Source: Chloroflexota bacterium
Lineage (GTDB): Bacteria > Chloroflexota > Limnocylindria > Limnocylindrales > CSP1-4
Assembly (NCBI GenBank): GCA_004297395.1
Contig: SCUO01000069.1
Coordinates: 1-50,414, forward strand
Direction: 5' to 3'
DNA: 50,414 nt
Shown here: one piece after another, positions 1 to 9,323 of the stretch
Numbering within the stretch: the stretch's first letter is position 1
Layout: the number at the start of each line of letters is the position of its first letter
Notes under the pieces: model-generated
What the model saw: only the letters and a program-made list of their open reading frames with translations
Database searches by the model: none
Told to the model about the DNA's origin: nothing
Translations under genes and position numbers: made by a program

Positions 1-23
1 CCCGCGTGCCGAGAGGAGTGAGA

Positions 24-419
24 TTAGCCCCGCATCGTCCGGAAACAATCGGAGCAGTAGACGGGCTTGCCGCTCGTCGGGCGGAACGGGACTCGCGCCT
101 CGTTGCCACAGTTCGAGCAGGTCGCCGTGAACATCTCCCGGGTGCCGCGGTCGCGGTTGCCGTAGCCACCACCACCGCCGCCGTACCCGCCTGCGCTGTA
201 GCTGCCGCCGGCGGAGTACCCCCCACCGGCCGAGCCGTAGTCGCTGCCGGAGCCGTAGCCGGCGCCGGTCGAAGCGCGCGCGGCCTTGCGGCTGGCGCGA
301 CACGACGGGCAGCGACGCGGCTCGGTGAAGCCGCGCTGCGCGTAGAAGTCCTGCTCGGATGCGGTGAAGACGAACTCCTGTCCGCAGTCCGCGCAGGTCA
401 GATTCTTGTCGCTGTACAA
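24..419 (-). CDS. Zinc-ribbon domain protein with glycine-rich linker
   Basis: This 131-residue protein has two cysteine-pair zinc-binding modules joined by a Gly/Tyr/Ser-rich low-complexity linker (about residues 50-90). The N-terminal half has CADC and later CPSC, spaced as in the small zf-trcl/zinc-ribbon family. The C-terminal half has CSNC and then a KPVYCSDCF ending typical of CxxC...PVYCxxCF proteins in Chloroflexota and candidate-phylum bacteria. The start is TTG at 417-419, chosen because a GAGAGGAG Shine-Dalgarno lies about 7 bases upstream and the zinc ribbon begins at once. The function is not established for the family; nucleic-acid binding is plausible. The linker resembles the disordered tails of RNA-binding proteins, which is an inference. 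Confidence 0.8.
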   Translation of the reverse strand: MYSDKNLTCADCGQEFVFTASEQDFYAQRGFTEPRRCPSCRASRKAARASTGAGYGSGSDYGSAGGGYSAGGSYSAGGYGGGGGGYGNRDRGTREMFTATCSNCGNEARVPFRPTSGKPVYCSDCFRTMRG

Positions 420-587
420 AAAGAACTCCTCTCGGTAGCCGACGCCGATCCCGCGCTCGGGTTCTCGCGTCAGCCGTGAGAGGAGTCCGGTTCGTGGTCG
501 TCTACGCGTATGCAGTCACGGCCGGTGCCGCGACATTGGGCGAGGCGGAGCATACGCGGTAACTCTGGGCCTGCCTAGTCCCGAATT
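420..587. other. Intergenic region between zinc-ribbon gene and glpK
   Basis: These 168 bases lie between the start of the zinc-ribbon gene and the stop of glpK. They should hold the zinc-ribbon promoter. No convincing -35/-10 pair, terminator or RNA gene was seen. Confidence 0.4.
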
Positions 588-2120
588 CTACCCTGAATCC
601 GTGCTCGACCAGCCCCGCACCCGGTCGACTGCCCGGGCCCACGTCCGGCGCCGCGAATTCCGGTCGGCCGGCGCCATGGACGGCTCGAACCGCCGGTCCA
701 GTGCCCAGCCTGCCTGCAGCTCGGCCGTGTCGCGCCAGAAACCCACCGCCAGACCGGCCAGGCCGGCCGCCCCGAGGGCGGTCGTCTCGGCCACGACCGG
801 GCGCTCGACCGGCAGGTCGAGGAGATCGGCCTGGAGCTGCAGCAGCCCGTCGTTGGCCGAGGCGCCCCCGTCGGCCCGAAGCGCTTCCAGCGGTCGTCCC
901 GTGTCGGCCGCCATGGCCTCGACGACGTCGGCCACCTGGTGGGCGATGCCATCGAGCGTTGCCCGGGCGATCTCGGCCAGGCCGGTCCCGCGGGTGATGC
1001 CGAGGATCGCGCCGCGAGCGTCGGGATCCCAGTACGGCGCGCCGAGGCCGGTGAAGGCCGGTACGACCACGATCCCACCGCTGTCCGGGACACTGGCGGC
1101 CAGCCGCTCGATGTCGGCCGACGCATCGATGGCTCGGAGACCGTCGCGCAGCCACTGGACGGCGGCCCCGGCGACGAATACCGAGCCCTCGAGGGCATAG
1201 GCCACCTGTCCGCCCGAGCCCAGCTGCCACAGGACCGTGGTGAGCAGGCGGTTCGCCGATGCGACCGGCGAGGCGCCGACGTTCAGGAGCAGGAACGCGC
1301 CGGTGCCGTAGGTCACCTTGGCCTCGCCGGGCCGGAAGCAGGCCTGGCCGAACGTCGCGGCCTGCTGGTCACCGACGAGCGCGCCGATGGGGATCGGCCG
1401 GCCGAAGATCGATGGATCCGTCTCGCCGATGACCCCGGACGTCGGCACGATCTCGGGCAGCACCGCCCGGGGCACACCGCAATGGCCCAGCAGGTCGTTG
1501 TCCCAGGCCAGCTGCCGGATGTCGAAGAGCAGCGTCCGGCTGGCGTTCGAGACGTCGGTCGCGTGGACCCGGCCGCCGGTCAGCCGCCAGGCGAGGAACG
1601 TGTCCACGGTCCCGAAGGCAAGCTCGCCGTGCTCCGCTCGCGCCCGGAGGGCGGCCCCCGATCCGCCGTCCGCGTCGAGGATGTAGGCGATCTTGGGCCC
1701 CGAGAAGTAGGCATCAAGGGGCAGCCCGGTCCGCTCCCGGAACAGCGCCTCGAGGCCGGCGGCCCGCAGCCGCTCGCAGGCCGGCGCGGTGATCCGGCTC
1801 TGCCACACGATCGCGTCCGCCACGGGCACACCCGTCGCCCGGTCCCAGACGATCGTCGTCTCGCGCTGGTTGGTGATCCCGATGGCGGCGATCCGCCCGG
1901 GCCCGCCGACCCGCTGGACGACCTCGCGGGCCACCGTGAGCTGCGACCCCCAGATCGCCTCGGGGTCGTGGGTCACGTGGCCGGGCGATGGGAACCGCTG
2001 CTCGAAGGGCTGCTGGGCGCTCGCGACGGGTCGCCCGTCACGACCGAAGGCGATCGCCCGTGACGAGGTCGTGCCCTGGTCGAGGGCCAGGACGAGGTCC
2101 GGGGCCGTGGCGGCGGTCAC
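588..2120 (-). CDS. glpK: Glycerol kinase
   Basis: The gene encodes a 510-residue FGGY-family kinase that phosphorylates glycerol to sn-glycerol 3-phosphate with ATP. The N-terminal phosphate-binding segment [11 protein letters not shown] lies at residues 13-23. [14 protein letters not shown] and [10 protein letters not shown] follow in the expected order, and GGASAND is near residue 410. The length matches the family, with a short Arg-rich tail. The start is GTG, eight bases after the glpD stop. Its product feeds the upstream GlpD, so the two form a glycerol catabolic unit. No glycerol facilitator (glpF) lies beside it. Confidence 0.95.
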   Translation of the reverse strand: MTAATAPDLVLALDQGTTSSRAIAFGRDGRPVASAQQPFEQRFPSPGHVTHDPEAIWGSQLTVAREVVQRVGGPGRIAAIGITNQRETTIVWDRATGVPVADAIVWQSRITAPACERLRAAGLEALFRERTGLPLDAYFSGPKIAYILDADGGSGAALRARAEHGELAFGTVDTFLAWRLTGGRVHATDVSNASRTLLFDIRQLAWDNDLLGHCGVPRAVLPEIVPTSGVIGETDPSIFGRPIPIGALVGDQQAATFGQACFRPGEAKVTYGTGAFLLLNVGASPVASANRLLTTVLWQLGSGGQVAYALEGSVFVAGAAVQWLRDGLRAIDASADIERLAASVPDSGGIVVVPAFTGLGAPYWDPDARGAILGITRGTGLAEIARATLDGIAHQVADVVEAMAADTGRPLEALRADGGASANDGLLQLQADLLDLPVERPVVAETTALGAAGLAGLAVGFWRDTAELQAGWALDRRFEPSMAPADRNSRRRTWARAVDRVRGWSSTDSG

Positions 2121-2128
2121 GGGCCGCC

Positions 2129-3832
2129 TCAGGTGTCCCGAACGAGCGCGGCCGGGCTCGCCGACGCGGCGTCGGTGCCCGCGGCCGGCTGGCCGTCGGG
2201 TACCGCGAACTCGACCGCCGCGCCGGTCACGTAGCGGGCGATCTCGGCCGCCTGGACGGCCGGATCCCAGCCGAGCTCCGCGCCGAGGATCGCGGCCGCG
2301 CGCGGCACGACGGCGCCGCCATGGTCCGAGCGCTCCTGGGCCAGCCGCATCCGGCGCGCCAGGACGTCATCGAGCGACCCGGCCAGCTCGTCACGGGCGG
2401 CCCACGCGACCTCGGCCTCGAGATGATCGATGTCGGGGGCGAGCGGCCGGAGCAGATCGAGCTCCCGGCCCAGGGCCACGACCTCGAGCGCCCGCGAGCC
2501 GTGCCGGTCCACGAGCCGCCGCGAGACCTGGTCCGACAATCCCGTCTGGCGGGCGATCGAGGTGGCCAGGGCGCCGAGCGCCTCGCGCGTCGCCGCGCCA
2601 ACGAGCGGCAGCTCGGCGGTCGCGGAGGGCCGGCGGCGGGCCTCTTCCTTCCCGAGTGCCGCGTCGATCGTGTGGCGGGCCATGACCCGGTAGGTCGTGT
2701 ACTTGCCGCCGCCGATCCGGACGACGCCGGCCTCGTCGGTCGTCACCTTGTGCTCCCGCGAAGCCTTGACGGTCGAGCCGCCGACGTCGCCGACGAGTGG
2801 CCGAAGCCCGGCGTAGGTGGCCAGGATGTCGGCCCGCGAGAGATCGATGTCGAGGCGGTGGTTGACGACCTCGAGGAGCTCGTCGACATCCTCGTCGAGG
2901 GCCGTCGGGCGTTCCGGCGGGCGGGTGTCGGCGTGGTCGGTGGTGCCGATGATCCAGCGGTCCGGCCACGGGATGACAAAGACGACACGGCCCGGGATCC
3001 GGAGGGTCATGCCACCGGCGGCCTGGAGCCGCTCGCGCCGGATCACCAGGTGGGCGCCCCGGCTCGGCACGATCCGCGGCGCCCCGGCCGGTCCGCCGTC
3101 CGAGCTTGCATGAGCCGCCCAGGCCCCGGTCGCGTCGACGACCTGCGTGGCGCGGATGTCGAGCTCGTCCCCGGTCAGCAGGTCGCGTGCCCGGACGCCG
3201 CTCGCGCGGCCGCCCTCGGTCAGCGTCGCCTGCCCCTGGACCCGGGTCGCGACCACCGCTCCCGGACCGGTCTGGATGGCGGTCCGGAGCACCGCCAGGG
3301 TGTATCGGGCGTCGTCTTCGACCCCGTCGTGGTAGAGGATCCCGGCCTGGAGCCCCTCGGGCCGGAGCTGCGGCGCGAACTCCCGGGCCGCCTCGGCCCG
3401 CATGTGGCGGGCAAACCCGGCGCCGTGGCGCGAGCCGAGCAGGTCATACAGGAAGACGCCGGCGCCGTAGAAGCCCTGGTGGACCAGCGGCAGGCCATAG
3501 ATCGGGAACAGGAACGGCTCCAGGCGGACGAGGTGCGGTGCCAGCCGCAGGATCCGGGCTCGCTCCTCGAGCGCCTCCGCGACCAGTCCGAAGTGCAGCT
3601 GCTCCAGGTACCGCAGGCCACCGTGGATCAGGCGTGAGCTGCGAGACGACGTGCCGGCCCCGATGTCGGTCTGCTCGATGAGGGCAGCCCGGAGGCCGCG
3701 GCTCGCCGCGTCGAGGAGGGCGCCCGCGCCGACGATCCCGCCACCGACGATGAGGACGTCGAAGCGCTCCGAGGCGAGTGTCTGCAGCGCGCTCCCCCGG
3801 GCCGCTGCCGCCGGCTGGAGCGCCACGCTCAT
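2129..3832 (-). CDS. glpD: Aerobic glycerol-3-phosphate dehydrogenase, FAD-dependent
   Basis: The gene encodes a 567-residue flavoprotein that oxidises glycerol 3-phosphate to dihydroxyacetone phosphate and passes electrons to the quinone pool at the membrane. The FAD dinucleotide-binding motif GGGIVGAG is at residues 30-37, followed by the family signature [13 protein letters not shown] near residue 65. [10 protein letters not shown] and the [11 protein letters not shown] segment also match GlpD, and the C-terminal helical domain is present. The ATG start overlaps the stop of the upstream small membrane gene by four bases (ATGA), so translation is probably coupled. It sits just upstream of glpK. 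Confidence 0.95.
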   Translation of the reverse strand: MSVALQPAAAARGSALQTLASERFDVLIVGGGIVGAGALLDAASRGLRAALIEQTDIGAGTSSRSSRLIHGGLRYLEQLHFGLVAEALEERARILRLAPHLVRLEPFLFPIYGLPLVHQGFYGAGVFLYDLLGSRHGAGFARHMRAEAAREFAPQLRPEGLQAGILYHDGVEDDARYTLAVLRTAIQTGPGAVVATRVQGQATLTEGGRASGVRARDLLTGDELDIRATQVVDATGAWAAHASSDGGPAGAPRIVPSRGAHLVIRRERLQAAGGMTLRIPGRVVFVIPWPDRWIIGTTDHADTRPPERPTALDEDVDELLEVVNHRLDIDLSRADILATYAGLRPLVGDVGGSTVKASREHKVTTDEAGVVRIGGGKYTTYRVMARHTIDAALGKEEARRRPSATAELPLVGAATREALGALATSIARQTGLSDQVSRRLVDRHGSRALEVVALGRELDLLRPLAPDIDHLEAEVAWAARDELAGSLDDVLARRMRLAQERSDHGGAVVPRAAAILGAELGWDPAVQAAEIARYVTGAAVEFAVPDGQPAAGTDAASASPAALVRDT

Positions 3833-4041
3833 GGCTCCGGCGGCCGGTGGATCGCGACGCGCCAGAGGACCAGCCCGGTCCCGACGACGAGGATGGCGAT
3901 CGCCACCGGCTGGTGGAACAGGAACCGCTGCACCTCCTCGGGCAGGAGGCTCGTGAGGATGGCCGCACCAAGGACGACGGCCACGGCGACGGCCGCGACG
4001 AGGAGCACGTCGCGCGCGCCGGCCTGGGCGCGCTCAGCCAC
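3829..4041 (-). CDS. Small two-helix membrane protein
   Basis: This 70-residue protein has two predicted transmembrane segments, about residues 11-31 and 45-62, separated by a short amphipathic stretch (LLPEEVQRFLFHQ). It overlaps nnrE by eight bases at its start and glpD by four at its end, so it is almost certainly translated with them. GlpD works at the membrane, so a role as anchor or partner is possible, but this is inferred only from position. I do not recognise a named family. Confidence 0.55.
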   Translation of the reverse strand: MAERAQAGARDVLLVAAVAVAVVLGAAILTSLLPEEVQRFLFHQPVAIAILVVGTGLVLWRVAIHRPPEP

Positions 4042-4837
4042 GGTCGGCCTCGAGCGGGATCCCGATCGGAGCGACGAGGACCCTGCCGGCCAGCGCCGCC
4101 CCGCGCCGGGTCAGGAGGCCCGTCTTGGGCCGGTGGAACGTGACGGTGAGATCGGCCTGGACGACCGGGTCGGACGGGTCGCCCGACGAGAGGTCGACCG
4201 CGGTGGGCGTGTCGACCGCGACGATCGGGATGCCCAGCGCGCGGGCTTTGGCGACGAGCTCGACGGCGCCCCGGATCGGCTCGCGCAGGGCGCCTCGAAC
4301 CCCGGTCCCGAGGAGGGCGTCGACGACGACCGACGCCCGATCGACGTCCGCGGCCAGGATCGCCGTGTCGCGGGCGACGGGCGTCTGGACGCGGGTGACG
4401 CGGTCAAGGCCGTTGAGGCGATCCCAGTTGCGGGCCGCGTCCGCCGTCGACGGCCGGGGCGCGGTCGAGACGAGGGCCGCGATGACGTCCGTCCCGGCCT
4501 CCGCGAGCCGTCGCGCGGCGACGAAGCCGTCGCCGCCGTTGTTGCCCGGGCCGCACAGGACGAGGACCGGGCCCTTGCCGGAACGGCCGGTCGCCCGGGC
4601 GATGGCGTGGATCGCCGCCGCCACCGCCGCCCCGGCATGCTCCATGAGCCGCTCGCCTGAGACGCCCAGGGCCTGGGCCCGGAGATCGGCGCCGGTCATC
4701 GCTTCTGCCCCGATCGGCGCCCGGGCGGCGGCTGCCGCCCAGCGTGTTCGAAGGCCGCGGAGGTCCATCGAGAAGAGCTCCGGGTCGTCGCCGGGCAGCG
4801 GCGCTGGCAGGTCGGTCGCGGGAAGGGATGCGTTCAC
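4034..4837 (-). CDS. nnrE: NAD(P)H-hydrate epimerase (YjeF N-terminal domain)
   Basis: The protein interconverts the R and S epimers of damaged NAD(P)H hydrate so that the dehydratase can repair it. The nucleotide-binding signature GPGNNGGDG lies at residues 96-104, followed by FVAARRLAEAG, and VVDALLGTG and AVDTPTAVDL match the YjeF_N fold. The C-terminal NnrD (dehydratase) domain seen in many bacterial fusions is absent. The family usually starts near the MTGADLRAQ segment (residue 47 here), so the 40-residue N-terminal extension is odd. A start further downstream is possible, although a TAGGCT -10-like box nine bases before GTG 4837 supports the long form. First gene of the glp operon. Confidence 0.85.
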   Translation of the reverse strand: MNASLPATDLPAPLPGDDPELFSMDLRGLRTRWAAAAARAPIGAEAMTGADLRAQALGVSGERLMEHAGAAVAAAIHAIARATGRSGKGPVLVLCGPGNNGGDGFVAARRLAEAGTDVIAALVSTAPRPSTADAARNWDRLNGLDRVTRVQTPVARDTAILAADVDRASVVVDALLGTGVRGALREPIRGAVELVAKARALGIPIVAVDTPTAVDLSSGDPSDPVVQADLTVTFHRPKTGLLTRRGAALAGRVLVAPIGIPLEADRG

Positions 4838-4846
4838 GGCGGGTCA

Positions 4847-4852
4847 AGCCTA
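4847..4852 (-). promoter_or_regulatory. Candidate -10 box for near-leaderless nnrE
   Basis: On the minus strand TAGGCT ends nine bases before the nnrE GTG start, which would place transcription initiation at or near the start codon. There is no Shine-Dalgarno in between. The same arrangement is seen upstream of several other genes in this window. Confidence 0.4.
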
Positions 4853-4917
4853 GCCGAGCGCCGGGCGAGCGACAGCGGGCGCGGCGCCCGGGACCACACC
4901 CGGGGCCTGGCCGGCGA

Positions 4918-6168
4918 TCAGAGGAGCGGCGCGATGAGTTCGGCGGCGCGCCGCGCGCCATCTGTCTCGACTGGCCGCGAGGTGACGGGTCGGTCGATCT
5001 CCGCGGCGATCGCCTCGGCGATGACCTCCGGCGCGGAGGCGTCGTAGTCCATGCAGCGGCCCGCGCCATAGCGCTCGAGCCGGTGGCGGACGTGGCGGGT
5101 CTGCTCGAAGTGGTTGCGAAGCGGGAAGTACAGGAACGGCCGACGGGCGGCGGCCAGCTCCATCGTCGTGGTGAGGCCACCCTGTACGACGGCGAGGTCA
5201 CAGACGGCGAGGTGGGCGAACAGATCCGGCACGAAGCCCCGGACGTCCACGCCGGCGGGGGCGCCGAGGGACTCCGGGTCGATCCGGGGGCCCGCCACGG
5301 CGACCATCCGCAGGCCCGGGACCCGCCGCCGCGCCTCGGGATAGGCGGCAACGACCCGCCGCAAGAGCGATTCCCCGACGCCGGACCCACCCACGGTGAC
5401 GATGACAATCCGTTCGTCGGGGCGGTACCCGAGTTCGCGGCGGAGCTCCTCGCGCCGCTCCAGGAGCGGCGCCGGGTCGAAGCCCGTCACGTAGCCGCTG
5501 AACGAGAAGTGCCGCTCCGTCCAGTCGCGGATCCGGGGCAGCCCCGGTCCGAAGTCGTCGGGCACGATGTCCTCGGGATTGCCGACGAAGATGGCGGCGT
5601 CGCGCAGGCGGGGGAATCGCTCGACGAGCTCGATGGTGTCGGCGTTGTAATCGGCGGTGACGAACGCCTCGCGAGGCCCACCGGCCGGCATCGGCAGCCA
5701 GCCCACGAAGTCGGTCATCCAGGCGAAGGCCGTCCGCTTCAGCTCCGGGTTCTCGTGGAGGTGATGGTCCACCTCCCAGGCTTCGTCGCCGATGACGAGG
5801 TCATAGTCCCCCTCCGTGACGGCGTCATGGAAGACCATGAAGTTGGCGACGAGGATCTCGTCCATCCGCCGGATCGCCTGGAAGCAGTTCAGGTCGTGCT
5901 CCGACGACTCGGCGGTGATGTGGGCCGATTCGCTGGCGAGCTCGCTGCTCCGCGGATGGACCCGCTCGCCGTGGACCTCGAGGACGGTCGTGACCGGGTG
6001 CTGGGCGAGCCAGTCGATCTCGAGATCCGGGTGGAGGGCTCGCAGCTCGGCGGCGATCGCCAGGTCGCGCTGGGCATGGCCGAGGCCGATCGGCGAGGAG
6101 ATGTAGAGCGCGCGACGCCGTCGGCTGCGAGCCCGCGTCCATGTGACCGCGCTCGCGGGGGCACTCAT
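4918..6168 (-). CDS. Glycosyltransferase, UGT/MurG-like (GT-B fold)
   Basis: This 416-residue protein has a two-domain GT-B layout. The N-terminal half begins ALYISSPIGLGHAQRDLAIAA, where the GLGHxxR motif is typical of MurG and UGT-like sugar transferases. The C-terminal half has a nucleotide-sugar-binding region with VTVGGSGVG and AVVQGGLTTTMELAA, equivalent to the GGxxT donor-site motif. The 21-residue N-terminus is basic (RARSRRRR). The start codon overlaps the stop of the upstream hydrolase gene by four bases (ATGA). The acceptor is unknown. As last gene of a five-gene operon with a lipase-like hydrolase it may act on a lipid or secondary metabolite, which is speculation. Confidence 0.75.
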   Translation of the reverse strand: MSAPASAVTWTRARSRRRRALYISSPIGLGHAQRDLAIAAELRALHPDLEIDWLAQHPVTTVLEVHGERVHPRSSELASESAHITAESSEHDLNCFQAIRRMDEILVANFMVFHDAVTEGDYDLVIGDEAWEVDHHLHENPELKRTAFAWMTDFVGWLPMPAGGPREAFVTADYNADTIELVERFPRLRDAAIFVGNPEDIVPDDFGPGLPRIRDWTERHFSFSGYVTGFDPAPLLERREELRRELGYRPDERIVIVTVGGSGVGESLLRRVVAAYPEARRRVPGLRMVAVAGPRIDPESLGAPAGVDVRGFVPDLFAHLAVCDLAVVQGGLTTTMELAAARRPFLYFPLRNHFEQTRHVRHRLERYGAGRCMDYDASAPEVIAEAIAAEIDRPVTSRPVETDGARRAAELIAPLL

Positions 6169-7139
6169 CGCGCGGCTCCGGAAAGCGAGGCCAGGAACTC
6201 GCGCAGGGCGAGGTTGAACTGGATCGGGTTTCGGACGTTGGGGATGTGGCCTCCGCCCTCGATCATCATGAGGCGGCCGCCCGTCGCGCGGGCGAGCAGT
6301 TCGGCGTGACGCTGGGGGCGGATGTGGTCGTCACTGCCGTGGACGACGAGCACCGGGCATCGCACTCGACGGGCACGGGCCACGACCTCGGCCCGATCGC
6401 GGAGGCCCGGGGCGAGCTCGCTCAGGATGAGCGATTCGGGGTCGGTCTCCAGCCCCCAGCCAACGGCATCGTCGATCGGCTTTGTCGAGTGCGCCTCAGA
6501 GAAGCACTCACCGAAGAAGAACTCGAGGAAGCCCCGGAAGTCGCGCCGCCAGTAGTGGCCGTTGTACGTGTTCCAGCCCTCGTCGGACTCGGCCGGCGCC
6601 ATGAACGCGGCGGCCGGGTTGCGTCCCGGCGACCTGGTCCCGAACGGCAGCGCGGCCCCGACGAAGACGGCGCCCGCGACACGCTCAGGATGGTCGGAGG
6701 CGAGGATGAGGGCGCGCTGCGCCCCCATCGACAGCGAGACGAGGACCGCACGCTCGGTCGCCGTCGCGTCCATCACGGCCAGCGCATCGGCCGCGTACTC
6801 GGCCTCGGCGTAGGCCTCGGCGGTCGAGGGACGATCCGAGCGGCCGTTGCCGCGGGGATCGAAGGTGATGACCCGACAGCGCCGGGCGAGGTCCGGGATC
6901 TGCAGCTTCCAGAACCGCGAGTGGATGATCGACCACGTCGGCAGGAGGAGGACCGTCGGCCGGCCCGAGCCGTAGACCTCGTAGAAGACGCGGACCCCGT
7001 CGCGCTCCACGAAGCCCGTCTCGTCCGGATAGCGGGCGCGGCTCTGCTCGCGCCCGGTGATGGAAGCCGGGGAGCCGGTCGCGTGACCCGCATCCGGCCG
7101 CGCCGGTGCAACCGCGGCCTGGGGCGCAGGGGCCGTCAC
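6165..7139 (-). CDS. Alpha/beta-hydrolase fold protein
   Basis: This 324-residue hydrolase has a standard alpha/beta core. The oxyanion strand is TVLLLPTWSIIHSRFWK, followed by FDPRGNGRSDRP. The nucleophile elbow reads LSMGAQ, with Ser in place of the first Gly of GxSxG. The acid is in HGSDDHIRP and the base in GGGHIPNVRNP. The start is taken as GTG at 7137-7139, which overlaps the upstream tetR stop (GTGA); the open frame runs further back but would lie inside tetR. The sequence resembles non-haem haloperoxidase or esterase-like hydrolases. The substrate is unknown. It is translationally coupled to both neighbours. Confidence 0.8.
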   Translation of the reverse strand: MTAPAPQAAVAPARPDAGHATGSPASITGREQSRARYPDETGFVERDGVRVFYEVYGSGRPTVLLLPTWSIIHSRFWKLQIPDLARRCRVITFDPRGNGRSDRPSTAEAYAEAEYAADALAVMDATATERAVLVSLSMGAQRALILASDHPERVAGAVFVGAALPFGTRSPGRNPAAAFMAPAESDEGWNTYNGHYWRRDFRGFLEFFFGECFSEAHSTKPIDDAVGWGLETDPESLILSELAPGLRDRAEVVARARRVRCPVLVVHGSDDHIRPQRHAELLARATGGRLMMIEGGGHIPNVRNPIQFNLALREFLASLSGAAR

Positions 7140-7789
7140 GTCGTCTCCGCGATCGGGGGCCGCTCGGAGATCAGGCGGAGGATGACACCGACCTTTCGGA
7201 GCGCCGAGCGCATCGGCAGGGTGGCCTCGGTGACGCCGAGCAGGATCAGCTCCTCGGCGCCCAGGAACGGCGTCGACATCAACGCCGCGACCTCGTCCGG
7301 CGTGAAGCCGCCGAGATCCAGGCCGTTCGCCACCTCGCGCCGGGCGACCTCCGCGAGCAGCCGGTACCACTCCCCGATGAGCGCCCGGACCGGGGCCGCC
7401 ACTGCCGCGTCGCCCCAGCCGGCGGCGATCATCTCCTGGAGGATCCGGACGTAGCCGGAGGACACGTCGGCGTCGAGGAAGTCGCAGGCCCGCTCCCAGC
7501 GGGCCCACAGCGGCTCGGGCGAATCGAACATCGTCCGCTGGCGGCCCAGGAGTCGCTCGTTCTCCTCGGCCAGGACGGCCAGGACGAGTTGGTGCTTGGA
7601 CCCGAAGTGATAGTGAATCTGGCTGAGCGGGACACCCGCGCTGTCCGCGACCCGGCGCGTCGAGAGGCTGGCGTAACCGTCGGTGAGCAGGCAGTCACGG
7701 GCCGCGGCCAGGATCGAAGCGCGCGTCTCGGCGGTGGATCGATCCCGCCGCTCCGCCCGGCTGCCCGTCGGCTGGATCGTCCCGTCCAT
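7136..7789 (-). CDS. TetR-family transcriptional regulator
   Basis: This 217-residue regulator has an N-terminal TetR helix-turn-helix at about residues 17-62: AETRASILAAARDCL, then STRRVADSAGVPLSQIHYHFGSK with the diagnostic YHFGSK ending of the recognition helix. The rest is an all-helical ligand-binding and dimerisation domain. The start ATG at 7787-7789 was chosen because it gives the usual length and sits 23 bases after the DUF2182 stop. It is the third gene of the operon and probably controls that operon. A perfect palindrome (TCGGTCGACCGA) about 50 bases upstream of the first gene is a candidate operator. Confidence 0.9.
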   Translation of the reverse strand: MDGTIQPTGSRAERRDRSTAETRASILAAARDCLLTDGYASLSTRRVADSAGVPLSQIHYHFGSKHQLVLAVLAEENERLLGRQRTMFDSPEPLWARWERACDFLDADVSSGYVRILQEMIAAGWGDAAVAAPVRALIGEWYRLLAEVARREVANGLDLGGFTPDEVAALMSTPFLGAEELILLGVTEATLPMRSALRKVGVILRLISERPPIAETT

Positions 7790-7812
7790 ACCGTGAGCAT
7801 ACGATCCCCGGC

Positions 7813-8574
7813 TCACGCCGCGACCGCGTAGACAGCGGCCAGGACCAGGCCCATGCCCAGTGGTCGGGTCAGCCGGCGACCCCAGGGCAGGTTCTTCTCG
7901 ATCGCCGTCAGACCACCGAGGGCGAGCATCGCGGCGACATTGGCGAGGCCGACGCCGAACATGACCAGCATCAGCGACCAGCAGCAGCCGACGCAGAACG
8001 CGCCGTGGGCGATGCCCATCGCGATGGATTCCCGGGCCTCCGACACGCCGCGCCAGCGATGTATCACGAATCCCATCGGGCTCCGGCACTCGTCGAGGCA
8101 TCGATCGCGAAGCGGGCTGAACTGCCACAGGCCGGCCCCGAGCAGGGTCGCACCGAGGATGAGCTCGGGATGCGCCGCGAGCCACGGCAGCGCGTCGACG
8201 GCCGCGTGGATCGCCCGGTCGGCGACCCAGGCGGCCAGGCCGAAGCCGGTCCAGGCGGCGAGGTAGCCGATCAGCAGGAGGGCGACGAGCAGCCCGGGCC
8301 GTCGCCGTCGTCGGACGAGGGCCCCGAAGGTCAGGACGAGCGGAACGCTGCTCGGCAGCATCATCGCCACGATCATCAGGACCCAGCCGGCGGCGAAGAG
8401 CAACGCCCCCGCCGCCAGCGGTCCGACGTCGCCGTCGTGGTGGAGATAGCCGGCGTAGGGCGAGGTGCCCCACAGCCACAGGGCCAGCCACGCCGCCCCG
8501 GCGAGGCCGACGAGCGATCCGCCGAGGATCGCCCGGTCTCGGCGCGGGGCGCGAAGGTGCGCAGGTGCGAACAT
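7813..8574 (-). CDS. DUF2182 integral membrane protein
   Basis: This 253-residue polytopic membrane protein has about six hydrophobic helices. It carries features of the DUF2182 family of predicted metal-binding membrane proteins: AWVLMIVAMMLPSSVPL in the second helix, a central loop with CLDECRSP, and a Cys-rich helix HGAFCVGCCWSLM. The conserved Cys and Met suggest metal or redox chemistry, but the activity is not established. It follows the DUF1326 gene by 31 bases; these two families are commonly neighbours. Confidence 0.85.
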   Translation of the reverse strand: MFAPAHLRAPRRDRAILGGSLVGLAGAAWLALWLWGTSPYAGYLHHDGDVGPLAAGALLFAAGWVLMIVAMMLPSSVPLVLTFGALVRRRRRPGLLVALLLIGYLAAWTGFGLAAWVADRAIHAAVDALPWLAAHPELILGATLLGAGLWQFSPLRDRCLDECRSPMGFVIHRWRGVSEARESIAMGIAHGAFCVGCCWSLMLVMFGVGLANVAAMLALGGLTAIEKNLPWGRRLTRPLGMGLVLAAVYAVAA

Positions 8575-8605
8575 CGTTGCTCTCTCCAGGGCGCAGGCGC
8601 GCCAT

Positions 8606-9214
8606 TCAGGCGGCGAAGCGGAAGTGGCCCTGGAGCGCGTTGTGATCCTTCAGGTCCACGCTGGGAATGCCGTGGCCGGTCCCGTCGCGGGTGTACCGGC
8701 TCGCCTTGCTGGCGTAGACCGGCGAGCCCGGGATGGTGCTGAAGACCGTCTCGGCGAGCGTCGTCGGGTTGCCCGTTGCGCCGACGAACGGCGCCATCTC
8801 GGCGTCGACGCGCGACCCGATCGTGAGGCGGCCCTTGCCGCCCTCGACGCTGAAGCTGATCGGTGCCCGCTCGACGGCCGAGACCTCACCGATGAGGCCC
8901 GCGAGGTCGGCGACGGCCCCGCCCAGCTGGCCGGTGAAGAGCCGGAGGAGCGCGCCCTCCTGGTCGCTCGTGGCCCGATCGTCGACGAAGACCACGGCCT
9001 TCCAGGACTTGGGGGTCAGGATGTTCTGGGGGATGTGAGCCGAGACCGCGATGGTCAGTCCGTCGACCGCGACCCCGTCGATCGCGCCGGTCTCGATATC
9101 CCAGGCGATGACCGTGTCACAGGTCTCGTAGTCGGGGTCCTCGCCGACCCAGCACGGGCACAGGACGTTGCAGGTGCAGACCTCCAGCAGCCGGCCTTCG
9201 ATCTCGTAGCTCAT
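8606..9214 (-). CDS. DUF1326 domain protein
   Basis: This 202-residue soluble protein opens with MSYEIEGRLLEVCTCNVLCPCWVG. The CTCNxxCPC cysteine cluster is the hallmark of DUF1326. The start is ATG at 9212-9214, preceded by a GGAGG ribosome-binding site seven bases upstream, although the frame stays open further back. It is the first gene of the operon with its usual DUF2182 partner. The cysteine cluster suggests metal binding, but no reaction is known for the family. Confidence 0.85.
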   Translation of the reverse strand: MSYEIEGRLLEVCTCNVLCPCWVGEDPDYETCDTVIAWDIETGAIDGVAVDGLTIAVSAHIPQNILTPKSWKAVVFVDDRATSDQEGALLRLFTGQLGGAVADLAGLIGEVSAVERAPISFSVEGGKGRLTIGSRVDAEMAPFVGATGNPTTLAETVFSTIPGSPVYASKASRYTRDGTGHGIPSVDLKDHNALQGHFRFAA

Positions 9215-9263
9215 GGGACGCCTCCGGGACGCTTCAGCACGCTCCCCGACCTGTTCTGGTCGG

Positions 9264-9275
9264 TCGGTCGACCGA
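9264..9275. promoter_or_regulatory. Perfect 12-bp palindrome, candidate TetR operator
   Basis: TCGGTCGACCGA is its own reverse complement and is flanked on the left by further GGTC repeats (GGTCGGTCGGTCGACC). It lies 50-61 bases upstream of the DUF1326 start in the only promoter-sized gap of an operon that encodes a TetR regulator. TetR proteins often bind short palindromes rich in GACC/GGTC. The assignment is an inference from position and symmetry. Confidence 0.5.
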
Positions 9276-9323
9276 ATGACAGCAGAGTCCGGGTCCGATG
9301 TCAAGCCCTGAAATCGCTCCCGG

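Noticed and set aside
2129..3637. Long plus-strand open frames opposite glpD and glpK
   Set aside because: They are antisense shadows without family motifs, and the minus-strand genes carry full catalytic signatures.
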